The notes beneath the pieces were generated by a model. That model had not been told where the DNA came from and made no database searches. It was given only the letters and a program-made list of their open reading frames with translations. Of a stretch of 64,000 bases of DNA, positions 47,860 to 60,431 are shown one piece after another; positions within the stretch are counted from its first letter, which is position 1, and each line of letters begins with the position of its first letter. Source of the stretch: Podocnemis expansa (taxonomy: Eukaryota; Chordata; Testudines; Podocnemididae); assembly GCA_007922195.1 (NCBI GenBank), contig ML682005.1, forward strand, positions 35,636,464 through 35,700,463, in the 5' to 3' direction. Made by a program: the position numbers and the translations under genes.

Positions 47860-49067
47860 CACTGTAGTTCCCAACTGGTGTGCTGTGGCAACTCCCCTCG
47901 TGTGCCGTGGAGCCAGAGCTGCAGCGGAGGCCCCACATGGCCACGGATGGGGGCATTCCCCACAGCCAAAGTCAAAGCCATTGTGGAGGCCCCCTGTGGT
48001 CCTGGCCAGTAGGGCCTTCCCAGGGCCCTACGTGGCTGCACTGCTGCCCCACCCCCATCCTGGGGACCGGGCAAGTGGCCAAAAGGGCGGCCCAGTGCAG
48101 CGCTGCCTGTCCACCTCTCCCCACCTCGTGCACTGCTCTGGTCTCCATGCAGAGCAGTGGGGAGGGGGTGGGAGGCAGCGCAGAGCTGGTATCGCTGGCC
48201 CCCACCCCGCTGCTCCAGCAGGGAGCCCAGAGCATCGCACTTGGTGGGGGGGTGGCCCAGCAGTGCTGCACTGGCTGCCCTTTCAGCTGCTTGCCTAGTC
48301 CTTGGCATGGGGGGCAGCACAGGGTCTGCCCCTCCCCTGGGCCGGCTGGCCCTGCCCCGCAATGCCAAATGGGGGGCCACAGAGGGCAGTTTGCCTGAGG
48401 CCCTGCAGCTCCTTTGGGTAGGGTTACCAGATGTCAGGCAAAAGGAGGACATGTCCTCCTTCTTACCTTCACATCCTCTGTCCAGCAGGCTTTTTAAAAA
48501 CACATGATTTTGTCTGTCTTTTTACTTACAGGGGTTAAAGTATGCTGGATGCCCCAGAACACCCAATTTTTAGGGGGAAGTTTTCCAGGCCCCCTAAAAA
48601 CAGGAGATTATTACATAATACTACATTTTGTCCATGTGTCCTCCAATGTCCTCTTTTTCATATTTTCCTGTCCTCTTTTCCAGGCTTTGGTATCTGGTAA
48701 CCCTACCTTAGGGATGGCCCTACCAGCTGGGGAGGGGGAGGGTGGAGTTGCCCGGAGCTGCGGCAGAGAGCCCATGTGGCCCGAGCCTGGAGGTTGCCCG
48801 GAGCCAGAACCGATGCTGTTGGTGGCAGTGCCATGCAACCCTGGGCTGGTGGGTTCCCTGAAGCCACAGGCAGCAGCTGCAAATGGCCCTGGCTGCAGGG
48901 GGGAGGGTGCTGGAGCTGGAGCCCTGGGCTGCAGCCCCAAACAGTGCCATGGCTCATGAATATTCATATGTTAATTTGAATATTCTTGATTTTGTCATGG
49001 GAATGTGCCGAGGCATAATTGAAGGCCTCAAGGTGTGCCGCAGTAGAGAAAAGGTTGGGAACCACTG
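47860..49067. mobile_element. Large CAGTGGTTCCCAAC-family hAT MITE
   Basis: Ends CACTGTAGTTCCCAACTGG and AAGGTTGGGAACCACTG, with CTTTAG on both sides. The body is GC-rich and carries the MITE at 48421. The right part (AATATTCATATGTTAATTTG, GGTGTGCCGCAG) parallels the short relative at 9040. Long overlapping open frames on both strands (up to 215 codons) come from GC content and are not genes. Confidence 0.65.
48421..48703 (+). mobile_element. GGGTTACCAGAT MITE, copy 3 (complete)
   Basis: Ends GGGTTACCAGATGTCAGG and GGTATCTGGTAACCC, with TA on both sides (48419-48420, 48704-48705). The least decayed copy; it shows the middle lost in copy 1 (ATGCCCCAGAACACCCAATT, TTTTTAGGGGGAAGTTTTCC). Confidence 0.85.
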
Positions 49068-49339
49068 CTTTAGGGTCACTCCCTTTGTGGCGATATTTCT
49101 CTTATGAACCAGATGAAGGTAGATCATATTTCACTTACTGACTGTCTTTCTATACTGAAACACTTGTAGATAATACTTATTGCTAATTAAAGCAGTAGCC
49201 ATTGTAGATGTATTATGCTATATTCTAACTTATTCTAATGAAAATTTCTACTAGATTGTATTCCGCTATTCTCTACGCATAGGTTCCTTTATTATATTAC
49301 TTTTATTTTCAAATTAAAGAAGTGGCAAAAATCTCGGGT

Positions 49340-51245
49340 TACAAGGGGAGCCCACAGGGCAGCGGAAAGGGAAGGTGTCTGAAAGCCTGCAGGGTTGAGG
49401 AGGGCAAAGGAGAGCCCAAGCAACTCTGAACATAGAGGGGGAAAAGGCTGGGGAACCTGTGTGGCCATGTGGTATGCAACAACTGCCGGCCTATCTGGCT
49501 ATGTGGACTCCCTCCTCAGACCCTATGTTATCAACATCCCCAGCTATCTTCAAGACACCACAGACTTCCTGAGGAAAATACAGTCCATTGGAGAACTTCC
49601 TGAAAACACCATTATGGCCACTATGGATGTAGAAGCTCTTTACACCAACATCCCACACAAGGATGGATTACAAGCTATTAGAAGAACTATCCCAGATGAT
49701 GACAAAGCGCAGCTCGTGCCTGAACTTTGCGACTTTGTACTTACCCACAACCACTTCAGATTTGAGGATCATTTATATCTCCAAATCAGTGGCACTGCTA
49801 TGGGCACCCGCATGGCCCCACAATATGCCAACATCTTTATGGGCGACTTAGAACAACATTTCCTCAAGTCTCATCCCAAGACACCTCTTCTTTACCTGCA
49901 CTACATTGATGATATCTTTATTATCTGGACACATGGCAGGGATGCTCTTGAAGATTTTCACAGAGATTTCAATAATTTCCACGACACCATCAAATTGAGC
50001 CTGGAACACTCCACACAGGAGATCCACTTTCTTGACACTACAGTACAAATCAGGGATAGACGCATCACCACCACCCTGTACTGAAAACCTACTGATCGGT
50101 ATAGTTACCTACATCCTTCGAGCTTCCATCCTAAACACACCACACGATCCACTGTCTACAGCCAAGCCCTAAGATATAACCGCATCTGCTCTGATCCCTC
50201 AGACAGGGACAGACATCTTGAGGATCTCTATCAAGCATTCTTGAAACTACAGTACCCACCTGGGGAAGTAAGAAAACAAATTGACAGAGCTAGACGGGTT
50301 CCCTGAAGTCATCTACTACAGGAGAGACCCAAGAAAGAAAGCAACAGAACACCACTAGTCACCACATACAATCCTCAAGTCAGACCTCTGCAAAAGATCA
50401 TTAAGGACCTACAGCCTATTCTAAAAGATGATCCCTCTCTCTCTCAAGCATTAGGAGACAGACCACTCCTTGCTTATAGGCAGCCCCCTAATCTTAAACA
50501 GATACTCACCAGCAACTACAGATCTAACAACAGGAACATTGAAGCAGGCACACACCCCTGCAAAAAACCACGCTGCCAAGTCTGCCCACATATCTACACA
50601 ACAGACACCATCATAGGTCCTAATCAAGCCTGCTACTCCATCCAAGGCTCATTTACCTGCTCATCTACTAATGTGGTCTATGCCATCATGTGCAAGAAAT
50701 GCCCCAATACCTTATATATTGGACAAACAGGACGATCGCTCCGTAAGAGACTGAATGAGCACAGAGCTGATATCAGAAATCAAAGAACAAAGAAACCAGT
50801 TGCTGAGCACTTCCATCTTCCTAATCACTCAATGACGGATTTGTTAACGACTGTTGTTAGAGATGTACCTGGGACATCAAGACTTCAAAGAGAAACAGCT
50901 GAACTCGAATTAATACACAAGCTAAATTCTGTGAAAGCAGGACTGAATCGAGACTATGGGTTCTTTTCCCATTACAAAGGGTAATTTGACTTCAGGCTTC
51001 TCATGGTTTGAGCCTGTAAACTGCTCTGATTTGCTGTTACTTTATGACCTGATCCTATGTTTTACACCCCCTTGCATTTAGTTTCATTCCTTTCTGTAAG
51101 TTCACCCATCTTTGAAGCATCTGAGGAAGTGGGATCTTGTCCCATGAAAGCTCATGCAAAAAAAAAAAAGATCTGTTAGTCTTAAAGTGCCACACAACTC
51201 CTTGTTGTTTTTTTACTGGACTAGACTAACACGGCTATCCCTTTT
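49340..51245 (+). mobile_element. Penelope-like retroelement, 5'-truncated, best copy in window
   Basis: Continuous plus-strand element: reverse transcriptase, linker with Cys motifs, GIY-YIG endonuclease, 3' UTR, and the terminal segment seen as solo fragments elsewhere (TGTTAGTCTTAAAGTGCCAC, TAGACTAACACGGCTATCCC). The 5' junction is near 49340-49460. Only two stop codons interrupt the reading frame, so this copy is relatively young. Confidence 0.9.
49395..50984 (+). pseudogene. PLE polyprotein: reverse transcriptase plus GIY-YIG endonuclease, two stops
   Basis: One frame runs throughout. The RT part has TMDVEALYTNIPHKDGLQAI, GTAMGTRMAPQYANIFMG and the catalytic LHYIDDIFIIW (YIDD box), then HFLDTTV. 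TGA at 50082 and TGA at 50304 break it, while the frame stays the same on both sides. The first looks like CGA turned to TGA before KPTDR. Next come CKKPRCQVCPHIY, then CSSTNVVYAIMCKKCPNTLY and IGQTGRSLRKRLNEHRADI, a GIY-YIG nuclease with its catalytic Arg, and AEHFHLPNHS, ending SHYKG. Family knowledge: PLEs combine this RT, related to telomerase RT, with a GIY-YIG nuclease for target-primed insertion. The N-terminal part before TTAGLSGYVDSLLRPYV is missing. Confidence 0.9.
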
Positions 51246-51309
51246 GAAACAGATATCCTGCCTTCCAAAGTGTCTCAGGTTGAATGAGTTTGACACCCCT
51301 GCAGTAGAT

Positions 51310-53178
51310 AAAATGGTTCCAAAAGAGCTTTCAAGGCTGTTGAGAATAAATACAGCTTCTTGAGAGTATTGATATTTTCTTAGAGAATTTTCACTTTTGT
51401 AAAGACATTAATAAACAAAAACCATTGCATATTAAAATCAACATATAATTTGTTTGTTCATGTAGAAATTTTCAAGATTTTTAAACCTTAATATATCTTC
51501 TTTTGTTGCAGTAGGAAATCCTGGCTCCTGGAATCAAAACAGTTAACTTAAGAACTATTCTAATTTTATTCCAGTTAGACAGCAATCCATATATATACAC
51601 ACGTACACTATATTTTATTACAGATGTTAGAAAAAATGTGCAGCATATGTAGAGTAAATAAAATGCTGTTTTAGTACAGACAGTTCACACTGGCCAGCAG
51701 CTTTTTGGTCTCTCCATGGTGCCAAACTAGTGATGAGGGATCATTTCCATTTTGCAACCTCGGTTACCATGTCAGAATCCATGGGACATAACCACATTTA
51801 AATTCAAGGGGACAGACTGCCAAAGCTTAATTGGCTTTAATTGTGCTGCCCTAATTAATGACAGTACATTCCACTATTTAAATACCTGAATTATTTTAAG
51901 GATACTCTAGAAGTCATGCACTGCACATGTACTATGCAACTAAAGTATTAAATCAGAGGGAATTATGCCAATGTGGTCATTTAGCCAAAACATATGTTAG
52001 CTCCTTTTAGTGAAAGGCCTGATCCTCTAAGCACTTGAGCATATAAATATGTTTATCTGAATAGGCCCCTTGAGTTCATCAAGACTATGCATATGAGTCA
52101 AGTTGCACATATGATTAAGTGTTGGCAGGATTGGGCTCTAACACAGTAACTTGTTGTTCAAATCCACTAGTCCAGAAAATCTATTTTTCCCTAATAAATA
52201 GGCATTTATATCATAGCATGAACATTAGCAAGCATAGTTCCTGGTCCAGAAATACACTTATAATGTGCATAACTTTAAGAAGTGAGTAGTTCCATTTAAG
52301 TCAACTGGGACAGCTAACATGCTAAAAATTATACATATGTTCAAGTACTTCACTGAATCAGAACCATAAAGAACAGATTAACCAGCTGCTATCTAAAAAA
52401 TCTTCTAAAAGGATGCAGATACTGGTGTAAGTTCTTATACTACGTCAATCACCATAGCAGTAATTTTTTTACTTCTCCAAGACCTACACATTTATAGAAT
52501 ATTTTAAAGCTGCTATATTTACAATTTGAAGAAGTGAGGGCAAGTTCCCACCCATGCAGAAAGGACTAATTTAATGTGCTGTCTTTTTCAGAGCTGCATA
52601 GAAGGAAATCAGAAATAAAGAATAATGCTGCTTTCTGCAGTACAGTTTGTAGCTTCCTGGCTATCTTTGTAAGCTTGCAACCTCTAGTATAATGTCCTAT
52701 GATTTGTACAAATTCAAATACTTGTCAGCTGATGGCTCTGTATTGTTCTTAGTATATAAAAAAATAGGTTTGTCATCTTATATAATTTAGGATTTCAAGG
52801 CTTGAGTTCCCAAATAGGAAATTGCTTTGTAGGCTAATAAAAAGATCAGATTTTATATCAAATCTCATAACCACTCTGGGCATGTGTTATCTTTTGGCCA
52901 CATGCACACCTTGCTTTGTTCTGCTGGTTTTCAGTTTTGTAAGACAGATATTTTATAAGATATTTTGTAAGTTTTGTAAAATATTTTGCCACTGAGCTGT
53001 TTAAAATTTAAAAATGATGAGCAGTAGACTCAGAAACCTATAAATTAAAAAAAAAAAAAAAGAGTAAATGCACTGCCATAATAGAAAATCCATGGCTCTT
53101 GATCCAGAGGCACCACCCCAAAGCAGTTTGAAATCAGATGCCTACATCTTCATAAATTCTCTAGTTAGAGACATATAG
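51310..53178. other. Intergenic, no feature recognised
   Basis: AT-rich sequence with no open frame or named repeat. Confidence 0.5.
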
Positions 53179-53183
53179 GCTAC

Positions 53184-54203
53184 TGTAACAGGCTGCTCCC
53201 CTCATCCAGTCCGGTGTGCTGCTGTGACCCCCCCAATTCCCACTCCTGAACCCAGATTTGCCCTCCTTTACCAAATGATCACTCACTTCTGAAGCAATCC
53301 ACTCTGGCCTCTGGCATGCAATCGGTCCCAAGCAGTGGGTGTATGCCCTCTGTGCGCTCAAGGGACGGTCCCTAGCAAGCACTTGTGGCCCCAGATGCCA
53401 CCATGGGAGCTACTGTCTACAGAGATTGCGGCCCGCTCCCAATCACCATATACTCAAGTTCATCCATTTGACAGAGAAATGTATTGTGCCCAGCTTTCTT
53501 CACTCACACCTTCTAAAGATCACACAGCTTTAGATAAAACAACTACAAGTTTATTGGTCAGATTATAATTCTAAGTGAGAATATGGCCAATTATGGCAGA
53601 ATCACAGGATAAATGAGTCAGGAGTGACTACAAGGAAATGAAAGCTAAAACACGTATACTACTCTAATACTTCCATCTAAACTGACCTCATAGTCCAAGT
53701 TTATGCTCAAGGTGTTTGGCTGTCAGATGTTTGTACAGCCAGTCTCTGCCTGAGACCAGACAGGGCCCAGATGGTGACTGTAGTTGTTTCACGATGGAGA
53801 GTCCTAGGTCAAAAGCCCCAGACTCTTCCAAGTGTCTATCTTTGTCTCCATTCCTCCTCACCCCTCCCCTTCTGGGCAGAGATGATCCCTTTGTCTCTTC
53901 TGAGCCACCTCAATTAGCATATATTTGTTGTCTTCTCCAGGTGCTAGTTTTCTTGTTGTGAGAGAGCTCTGTTTGTCTCCCACCCTCCTGAGCCATGATA
54001 AACATGCTACATGTCTGAGCACATGCATGAAGTTGTAGGAAACATGGTATCATACTACTCATGTGAAATAATTTATGAGCATCCATAAAGAAACATTGCA
54101 TGGTGTAACTGGCATCAATCCATACAATCACAGGGCACAAGTAAACAGGAAAATCACATAGATCATAACAGGGTGCACAAGTGTGCATCCCCTGACAGCT
54201 ACA
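53184..54203 (-). mobile_element. Solo LTR with perfect 5-bp target duplication
   Basis: Begins TGTAACAGGCTG and ends CCTGACAGCTACA (TG...CA). GCTAC lies on both sides (53179-53183, 54204-54208). Minus-strand AATAAA near 53550 (AAGTTTATTGG) places the transcription direction. 1020 bases, no coding sequence; a five-base duplication and this length fit a retrovirus-like or gypsy-like LTR. Confidence 0.7.
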
Positions 54204-54209
54204 GCTACT

Positions 54210-56078
54210 CTGTGGGGTAGAAGCATAGACACAGGCTAGCTCTCACTGAGTTGGTGTACTAAAAATCAAAGTGTAGCCTCAATAGCGTGGGTAGCAGCAA
54301 GCAGCAGCACAAGATATCTCCCTGCCCCCAACAGTGTACAAGCCCACCTGAAGCCAATGGGTATGTACTTGGTGTATCTACTTGAGGCCACCATTCACCC
54401 CTGCCATTGGTACCACAGCTGCTTCATTATTCTTAGTGCACTAGCTGGATGACAGCTAGGACAAGTATGGGTACCAGGGGAATCGCACCCTAACTCAAAG
54501 TGTAGATGTAGATCCATACTAACTTGTAAGCTAAAGTAGTATGAATTAATGGTTGGATTTAAAGCAATGATAGCTGTAATTTACCTAGAGGTCAACCGCA
54601 ACAGCCCTTGGTTGGATATTACAAGATTGAAATGCATATAATTAAGTTTAAAGGGGAGGGATCCACAGCTGGGTGGGTGAAAGAATGTAGTTCAGGCTGT
54701 ATTGATCCTGCAGAGCCAAAGTTTATTCTCCTTCAAGTCATGTTACAATTTTTACCAATATTCTGGGTTGGAGAAGCAGGCAGTCACCTGGTACTGAGAA
54801 AGTCTTTGTTTTAGAAAGCATGAGAAACAGACTCAGGCTACGTTTTCTCTCTATATACATATATAGATTTTCATTAAATAATTGTTGTATAGAGGGATGC
54901 ATTTTAAAAAAATGAAAATTGTTACAAAATTGCATGCTCTTTAACAAGATTACCTGATATGGCAGAGCCAGTTACATATCAGGTCAACAGTTACACTCAG
55001 TTTTAATCCATATACCTTGTATGCTCTGTTATGTCAGTACAGAGTAAAGGACTATTTAATTAATGACAGTTTTAAAAATATTAAATCCAGTTTTTAAATT
55101 ACAAAAATGTAAATAAGCTATAGCAAAAAATTCTGCTTTATAACAGATACATCTAAATGCATTTTCTTTCAAAATTTGTCAAACCAAAAAAACCCCCAAA
55201 AATAAAACCCTGATTCTTTGATGACATCTTGTGCACATTTCAACTCCCAATTAATAAACTTTTGAGAAGGAGAATGTAGCATGGAAATGCTGTTAGACAA
55301 ATAATTGGAGCAGCATGAATTCAGTGGAGGTGGGGATGGGGTGAAATGAGGCAGGAATGCTCTTCTGATGAAACTAACTTGTAAAAAGAAACATATCCAG
55401 AAACACCTCCTTAGCTAGACTCCTGTCCCCCCATGTTCAGTACCATACCAGCAATGTGGTGACCTTAAAAATATGCATAATTCATTTTTAAGACAGGCAA
55501 TGTTTGGACTTCATTCACGCTGAAATAGACCTGTTGGCTATGTTTTAGCAATATAGCATTTTTATTTTCAAGTGTCTGAAGAGTCCATTTCTGTTCAAGT
55601 CTCAACAATGCTCACTTTATAGTATAGTTTCACACTGTACTTCAGGGAAATCTGAGGCAAAGCCTAACATTCATATCAGCTGTATATGCTTAGTACTGCA
55701 TAATAAGGAACGGAATTCTTAGAACAATAATGGAGCCTCCTTTTTTGTGTGTAGTATTAAAAAATATTTCATTGCAACAGAGGGCATCAGTTATTGTCCC
55801 TTCTGCATAACAATTGAACAAATACTCATGTAGCAATTCACTATTCTAACTATAAGTATTCATTATTTTAATTATAAATGGCCACATTAGCTGGATGGCT
55901 CAGAAAAACTGGAATGCCATTGAACATATTCATTGTGAACTAGTTTAAAATTCAGACAATATCTGAATGCTTGCTCAGCTAATGTGTCATTTTAAACTGA
56001 TTATTCTTATTTGTACTATAATAGCACCTTGAGGTCCCAACCTAGGTTAGAACTACATTGTGCTAATGTATGAACACA
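54210..56078. other. Intergenic, no feature firmly recognised
   Basis: AT-rich; a stretch at 54220-54520 with GTAGAAGCATAGACACAGGC and AACTCAAAGTGTAGATG may be a decayed relative of the GGCTATGTCTACAC MITEs. Confidence 0.35.
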
Positions 56079-56080
56079 CA

Positions 56081-56355
56081 GGCTATGTCTACAATACAAC
56101 TGAGGGTTGTGATTCCCCTGCTCTCGTGCACACATTTGTGTTAGCTCCCATCCAGCCCATAGCCACAGTAGTACGGTTAGCAGCAGCAGAGGTGTGGCTT
56201 AGCTGGGCCAGGTACATACTCTTCTGAAGCTGGTGCTGCTTACTTGGCAGGGCTAAGCTGTGCCTCTGCTATATCACTGTTTCTACTCCCCTTCATGCAA
56301 TGATATATGCGTGATCAAGGAAATCATACTTCTACCTCAGAGTGTGGACACAGCC
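56081..56355. mobile_element. MITE with GGCTATGTCTACAA ends
   Basis: Left end GGCTATGTCTACAATACA, right end GAGTGTGGACACAGCCC. The interior is not AT-palindromic like its relatives. No sure target duplication. Confidence 0.5.
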
Positions 56356-56359
56356 CTAG

Positions 56360-58255
56360 TAAGACAGTTTTTGCCCTGAATAGTTTGCAGACTACTCAGC
56401 CAAATGTTAGGAGGCACAGACTGGTGAAGTGATCCATCCAAAGAGTACAACTGGTCAGGATCAGACCAGAACCCACTTTTCCTGATTCCTAGTTTAGGAC
56501 CCTCTGCACCAAACCACCCTGCCTCTCATGATAACTATTAGTCCACTCCTGGAACAATCAATATTTTATTCAGCATTATTTCTGTCATTCCTGTGTCTCA
56601 CAGTTTTGTGCATCTGTCCTCTGAGCAGTGAACATCTTGAACATACATCAGAACAAAAGCCCATGTCTGTTTTATTAAACTATAGTATGCTTAGAACTCC
56701 ACCCCGAATGATGCACTTCAGGGAATATGCTATAGAAAGAAATTAATGTGGTTGGCTTTCATTTGAAAGGGGTCAGGTTTGGGTCAGGATCTCTCTACAT
56801 GGTATTGCAGAGCCTCATTCTGTTCCCTGCCTGGAGACCATACCCATGAGCAATCACTGGGATGCAGCTGGGTTTCTCCTAAAAAGAGGTACTAAGATTT
56901 ATTGAACACGTAAATTAAATTACTGTTCTTCTTCCCAGCAAGACCATGACCTTTTCAGATCAACATCTTAATTTATAGCCAGATTAGCAGGACTGATTAT
57001 ATAACCTTTACAGATATGCTTTATTTTGGAAAAAAATAAATCTTTTTGACTCAGAACAATCAAGCTATGCACATATCTAATCTTTGTGACTATGTGCCCT
57101 TGTCACTTTTATCCTCATGCTCTATTCTCATCATCTCCTTTTGTTTATCACACCCACTTACAATGTGTTCTCTTAATAAAATTAAACTGTAAACTAGTCA
57201 AGGCAGAAACACTTACAATCTTGTATATAATTCTTTGCTCAGGTAATGAGAATCAGTGGTTTTTGGTTATTTAAAGATTGCAAGATTGGTCCCATATATT
57301 GGTTCTTTCCACTGTGCCTAGAGTTTGTGATTAAACACACAGCTGAGTTCTCACGCCCTTTATTTGCTCGCTTATCAAAATGGCTACATTCAACCTAAAA
57401 TAAACATCCCTAGAAAGCAGAATTGGATGTTACAAAAATACTCATAACAGCTTGTTTGAAAGGCATGTGAATATTTCTAACATGCAATCAAAGCAAAACT
57501 CAGACGACAAAGTATGATGTAACATTCTTTCCTGTATTAGGCCAAACTGGAATTTAAATTGGCTGCAGGCAGTCTGAGGAACATTTGATTTGTTACCAGT
57601 ATATCCTGCTGAGAAGGTATACTAGATTATTCTTTGTGTAACCTTTCTTGTTATGTGCAAAAAGACATAATTGTATAATTGCACAAAGTACTTATCTTAA
57701 TTGAATCATTTACTAATATTAAGTGCTATAAATAGTTCTTTGAAGTATTCTAAGAGAACAGTTGGTAGACTATTTTTAATAATTTTTAAAAAATTCAAAA
57801 TTTCTAAATGTTTTTTTTAAATCTGCTTTGAAATTCATGTCCCATAAAACAAAATATCAATTTCTAGATTTGTAAACAAACCCAGCTGCAAAGGCAATTT
57901 TTCTGTGTTCAGTTGTTTTGGGAGTTTGTTGCTGCTGCATGCCCCCTGGCTTCAATCTGTCTTTACATTTTTTCCTGTTTAATTAATCTCAAATGTCAGG
58001 TCTGCTATAATGGGTTCCTTTACACTGTTTTGTGTCAGTATGTATTTAAAGGTGGCATTTGTAGGGTCCAATTCTGCAAACACTCCATGGATACAGCTAC
58101 CTCATTTTGGAAACTATGGGTGACTACTTTTAAAAAGCAGCATAATGGACTACACTGCAGGATTATTGCTGTGAGCTCAGGACATTTCCATTAAGGCCAA
58201 TAGCAAGGTTTCCAGTGATTTACTGTGACATCCACAAAAGCCAAGTGAGAAATTG
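56360..58255. other. Intergenic, no feature recognised
   Basis: AT-rich; short open frames without recognisable products. Confidence 0.45.
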
Positions 58256-58613
58256 CCTAAGGCCTTGTCTCCGCTTGAAAATTTTGTTGCCAAAAGGCAG
58301 CACACAGAAAGCTTGTTTTATCAACAAAACTGCCCTGTTGTGCCAATAAAATACCTCCAGTCCAAGAGGCATAGCAGCTTTTGCAGTTTTTTTTTTCACA
58401 GAGTCATTGTGGATGCTGATGCTGTTTTCTGTCACACTAAACAGCCTCCAGAAATATCCCACAATGCCAGTCCTGACCATACTGATCTTCTGCTTACACT
58501 CTGCTGCAACCAGCTCCTCCCATTTTTCAGTCCCAGGAATATTTTTAATTTTCTTGATTCTACTTCCTGTGTGCTCAGCATGGAGAGCTAGTGTCCTGTG
58601 TTCCCAGGTGACA

Positions 58614-59132
58614 ATGGCGGCTCCATGCAGCAAACGCTCTTCCATGTGGAGCACAGCAAAGCTGATTAGCATTTGGGGAGAGGCTGTTGTGCAGTCCCAG
58701 CTCCTCTGTAGCAGATGGAGTTTGGATACCTATGGCCAGTTTCCTTATGCCATGGTGGAGAAAGGCTCTGAGAGGGACACACTGCAGTGCAGAGCCAAGA
58801 TGAAGGAGCTGCAGCAGAACTGGAACAAAGCCAGGGTGACAAACCCTTGCTCTGTCTCAGTGCCAAGCATCTGCTGCTTTTACAAAGACCTGGAAGCCAC
58901 GCTCAGCGGGGACCCCATATCCATTCTTAGGACTACTGCAGCTTCGGGGTCAATGAATACTGAAAGAAAACTCTGGCGAGGAGGTGATCGAGAAGAAGTG
59001 GAGTTGGAGGATGCCCCAGATCCAGGAACCAATGCAGCAGAGATCAGTGGGAGTCAAGAGCTGTTTGTCACCCACAAACATGCAGCCAGTGTTGACCCTC
59101 CAGTTACGGAGCTCTGGAGGTGGGAGAGGTGA
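58614..59132 (+). CDS. Harbinger Myb/SANT-like DNA-binding protein
   Basis: 172 codons from ATG at 58614 (MAAPCSKRSSMWSTAKLISI). The domain at residues 10-105 shows the three spaced Trp-type helices of Myb_DNA-bind_4: WSTAKLISIWGE, RWSLDTYGQ, DTLQCRAKMKELQQNWNKAR, then CCFYKDLEATLSGDPISILR and an acidic Ser-rich tail (REEVELEDAPDPG). Family knowledge: in Harbinger elements this protein binds transposon ends and brings the transposase to the nucleus. The frame is open, but several typical residues look changed, so activity is doubtful. A longer in-frame start at 58407 adds an unrelated hydrophobic leader and is not chosen. Confidence 0.75.
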   Translation: MAAPCSKRSSMWSTAKLISIWGEAVVQSQLLCSRWSLDTYGQFPYAMVEKGSERDTLQCRAKMKELQQNWNKARVTNPCSVSVPSICCFYKDLEATLSGDPISILRTTAASGSMNTERKLWRGGDREEVELEDAPDPGTNAAEISGSQELFVTHKHAASVDPPVTELWRWER

Positions 59133-59296
59133 GCTATGGTAAGTGCTAGATAAAGCTGATGCTGGTTCTTTACAGGAGCCATGGGATACCTCTGTTTGTT
59201 AAAAACACAGGGGTAGGAGAGGGTGGAAATGTGCTGGAGTATCTTTGTTTGCACATGCCTTCCCATTCTCTCTTGCATCTAAGTAGCACTTATTAG

Positions 59297-59701
59297 CTAT
59301 GCATTGATACAGGCAGTGATGTTTTGGGCATCCTCTTCTGAGAGCACAAGAAAACTTTCCTGGACATACTCCATGATTCTCTGCCTCAGATCCCTTGGCA
59401 GAACAGCTGTATTTCTTCCTCCATAGAAGGATGCTCTCCCACAACAATTGGTAATCACAGTCCCGGGGACCAAAGCAGCACACAGCCCTGCAGCACAGGG
59501 ACCTGGTTTAGACCTGGTTGCATGAAGGATGTACATTCTCACCTCCCTGCGGACTCTTAGGAGTGAGATATCCACTTCTATGGCCACTTCCTGTGGAGAA
59601 CTGGGACACACATTTAGATTTCTTGCACCATGGCATGATCGTTGCTGCCCCAAGCAAACCTTCCCCTTTCCTCCCACCCCAGGACTCTGAGCCTGACCCA
59701 C
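59297..59701 (-). other. Open frame inside the Harbinger element, unassigned
   Basis: A 134-codon minus-strand frame (GQAQSPGVGGKGKV, ISLLRVRREVRMYILHATRS, EYVQESFLVLSEEDAQNITA). It lies between the Myb-like gene and the 3' end of the transposase. I do not recognise it; it may be an accessory frame of the transposon or chance. Confidence 0.3.
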
Positions 59702-60431
59702 TAGAGTGATCTTGGGCCCCTTGTAGAACTTGCCATTTCCAGGCTCAGCAGGGAGCTACACTCTGCTCAGGGGGATGGTGAGAATAAGGCGGTTTTCCCA
59801 CTGCTAGATGTAGACTGTGAGGGCATTAACAATAATTCATTTATTTATTGTATCTTGTTCCTTCACAGACATGACCTTTGGAGGCAGAGGCCCCACACTT
59901 GCTGTCCACCTTTGGCACAGTAGCCCTTTCTCTGGTGCTGTCCATACACTCTTAGTAAGCATTCCTATGAAGGCTATAGACCTACCCAATACAATGTAAC
60001 ATCTACCCTTTCATGCAGCTATGGGAATGACAGCTGGACGTACACCCATCTATAATACCTGCCAGTGCCCCACAGACTTGCCCTTTTCACATTCACTTTC
60101 AGGTGACCACTGTTTGTTTGATAACAAAAGAGATTCTGTGAAACGTGTTATCACTGCTTATTCGTGTATGCAACATACACGTCCCCCTGCAGCTGCAGGT
60201 CTCCACAGCTGTTTAGCAGAACATTGTCAAAGGGATATTTACACAGTTCAGTTATGGGTTTCATTGCCAAAATGCTCCCTGAGTTCCTCCCTTACGTGAA
60301 TGGCTCCTTGTTGTGCCTTCCTACTACCCCTATTATCTGGCTGCTTATATGCCCATACAAGGCAATCTGCCTCAGCAATTCACCCAGGCAGAGTCATAAC
60401 TAAACAACGTTGTGCCTGGGGTGCGGTCTGA

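Larger units (their letters stand above)
44971..51301. mobile_element. Long hAT-ended block filled with later insertions
   Basis: Left end CAGGGGTGTCAAAGTCATGG, right end AATGAGTTTGACACCCCTG. Flanks CAATAGGT (44963-44970) and CAGTAGAT (51302-51309) match at 6 of 8. About 500 bases of probable element body follow the left end and about 50 precede the right end. The rest is an LTR-like block, two further hAT-type MITEs, a TA-flanked MITE and a PLE. The pairing of ends 6.3 kb apart is inferred. Confidence 0.5.

Noticed and set aside
47856..49107. Many overlapping open frames on both strands, up to 215 codons.
   Set aside because: All strands and frames are open because of GC-rich composition inside a hAT MITE; the products are Pro, Gly and Ala-rich without any domain.
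35150..58260. Exons of the next gene expected from the human order (DIPK1C).
   Set aside because: I could not recognise any such exon; I cannot run a similarity search, so absence is not proven.
58407..58613. An upstream start giving a 241-codon protein for the Harbinger Myb-like gene.
   Set aside because: The extra residues are hydrophobic and unlike the family, whose proteins begin just before the Trp of the Myb domain at the internal ATG.
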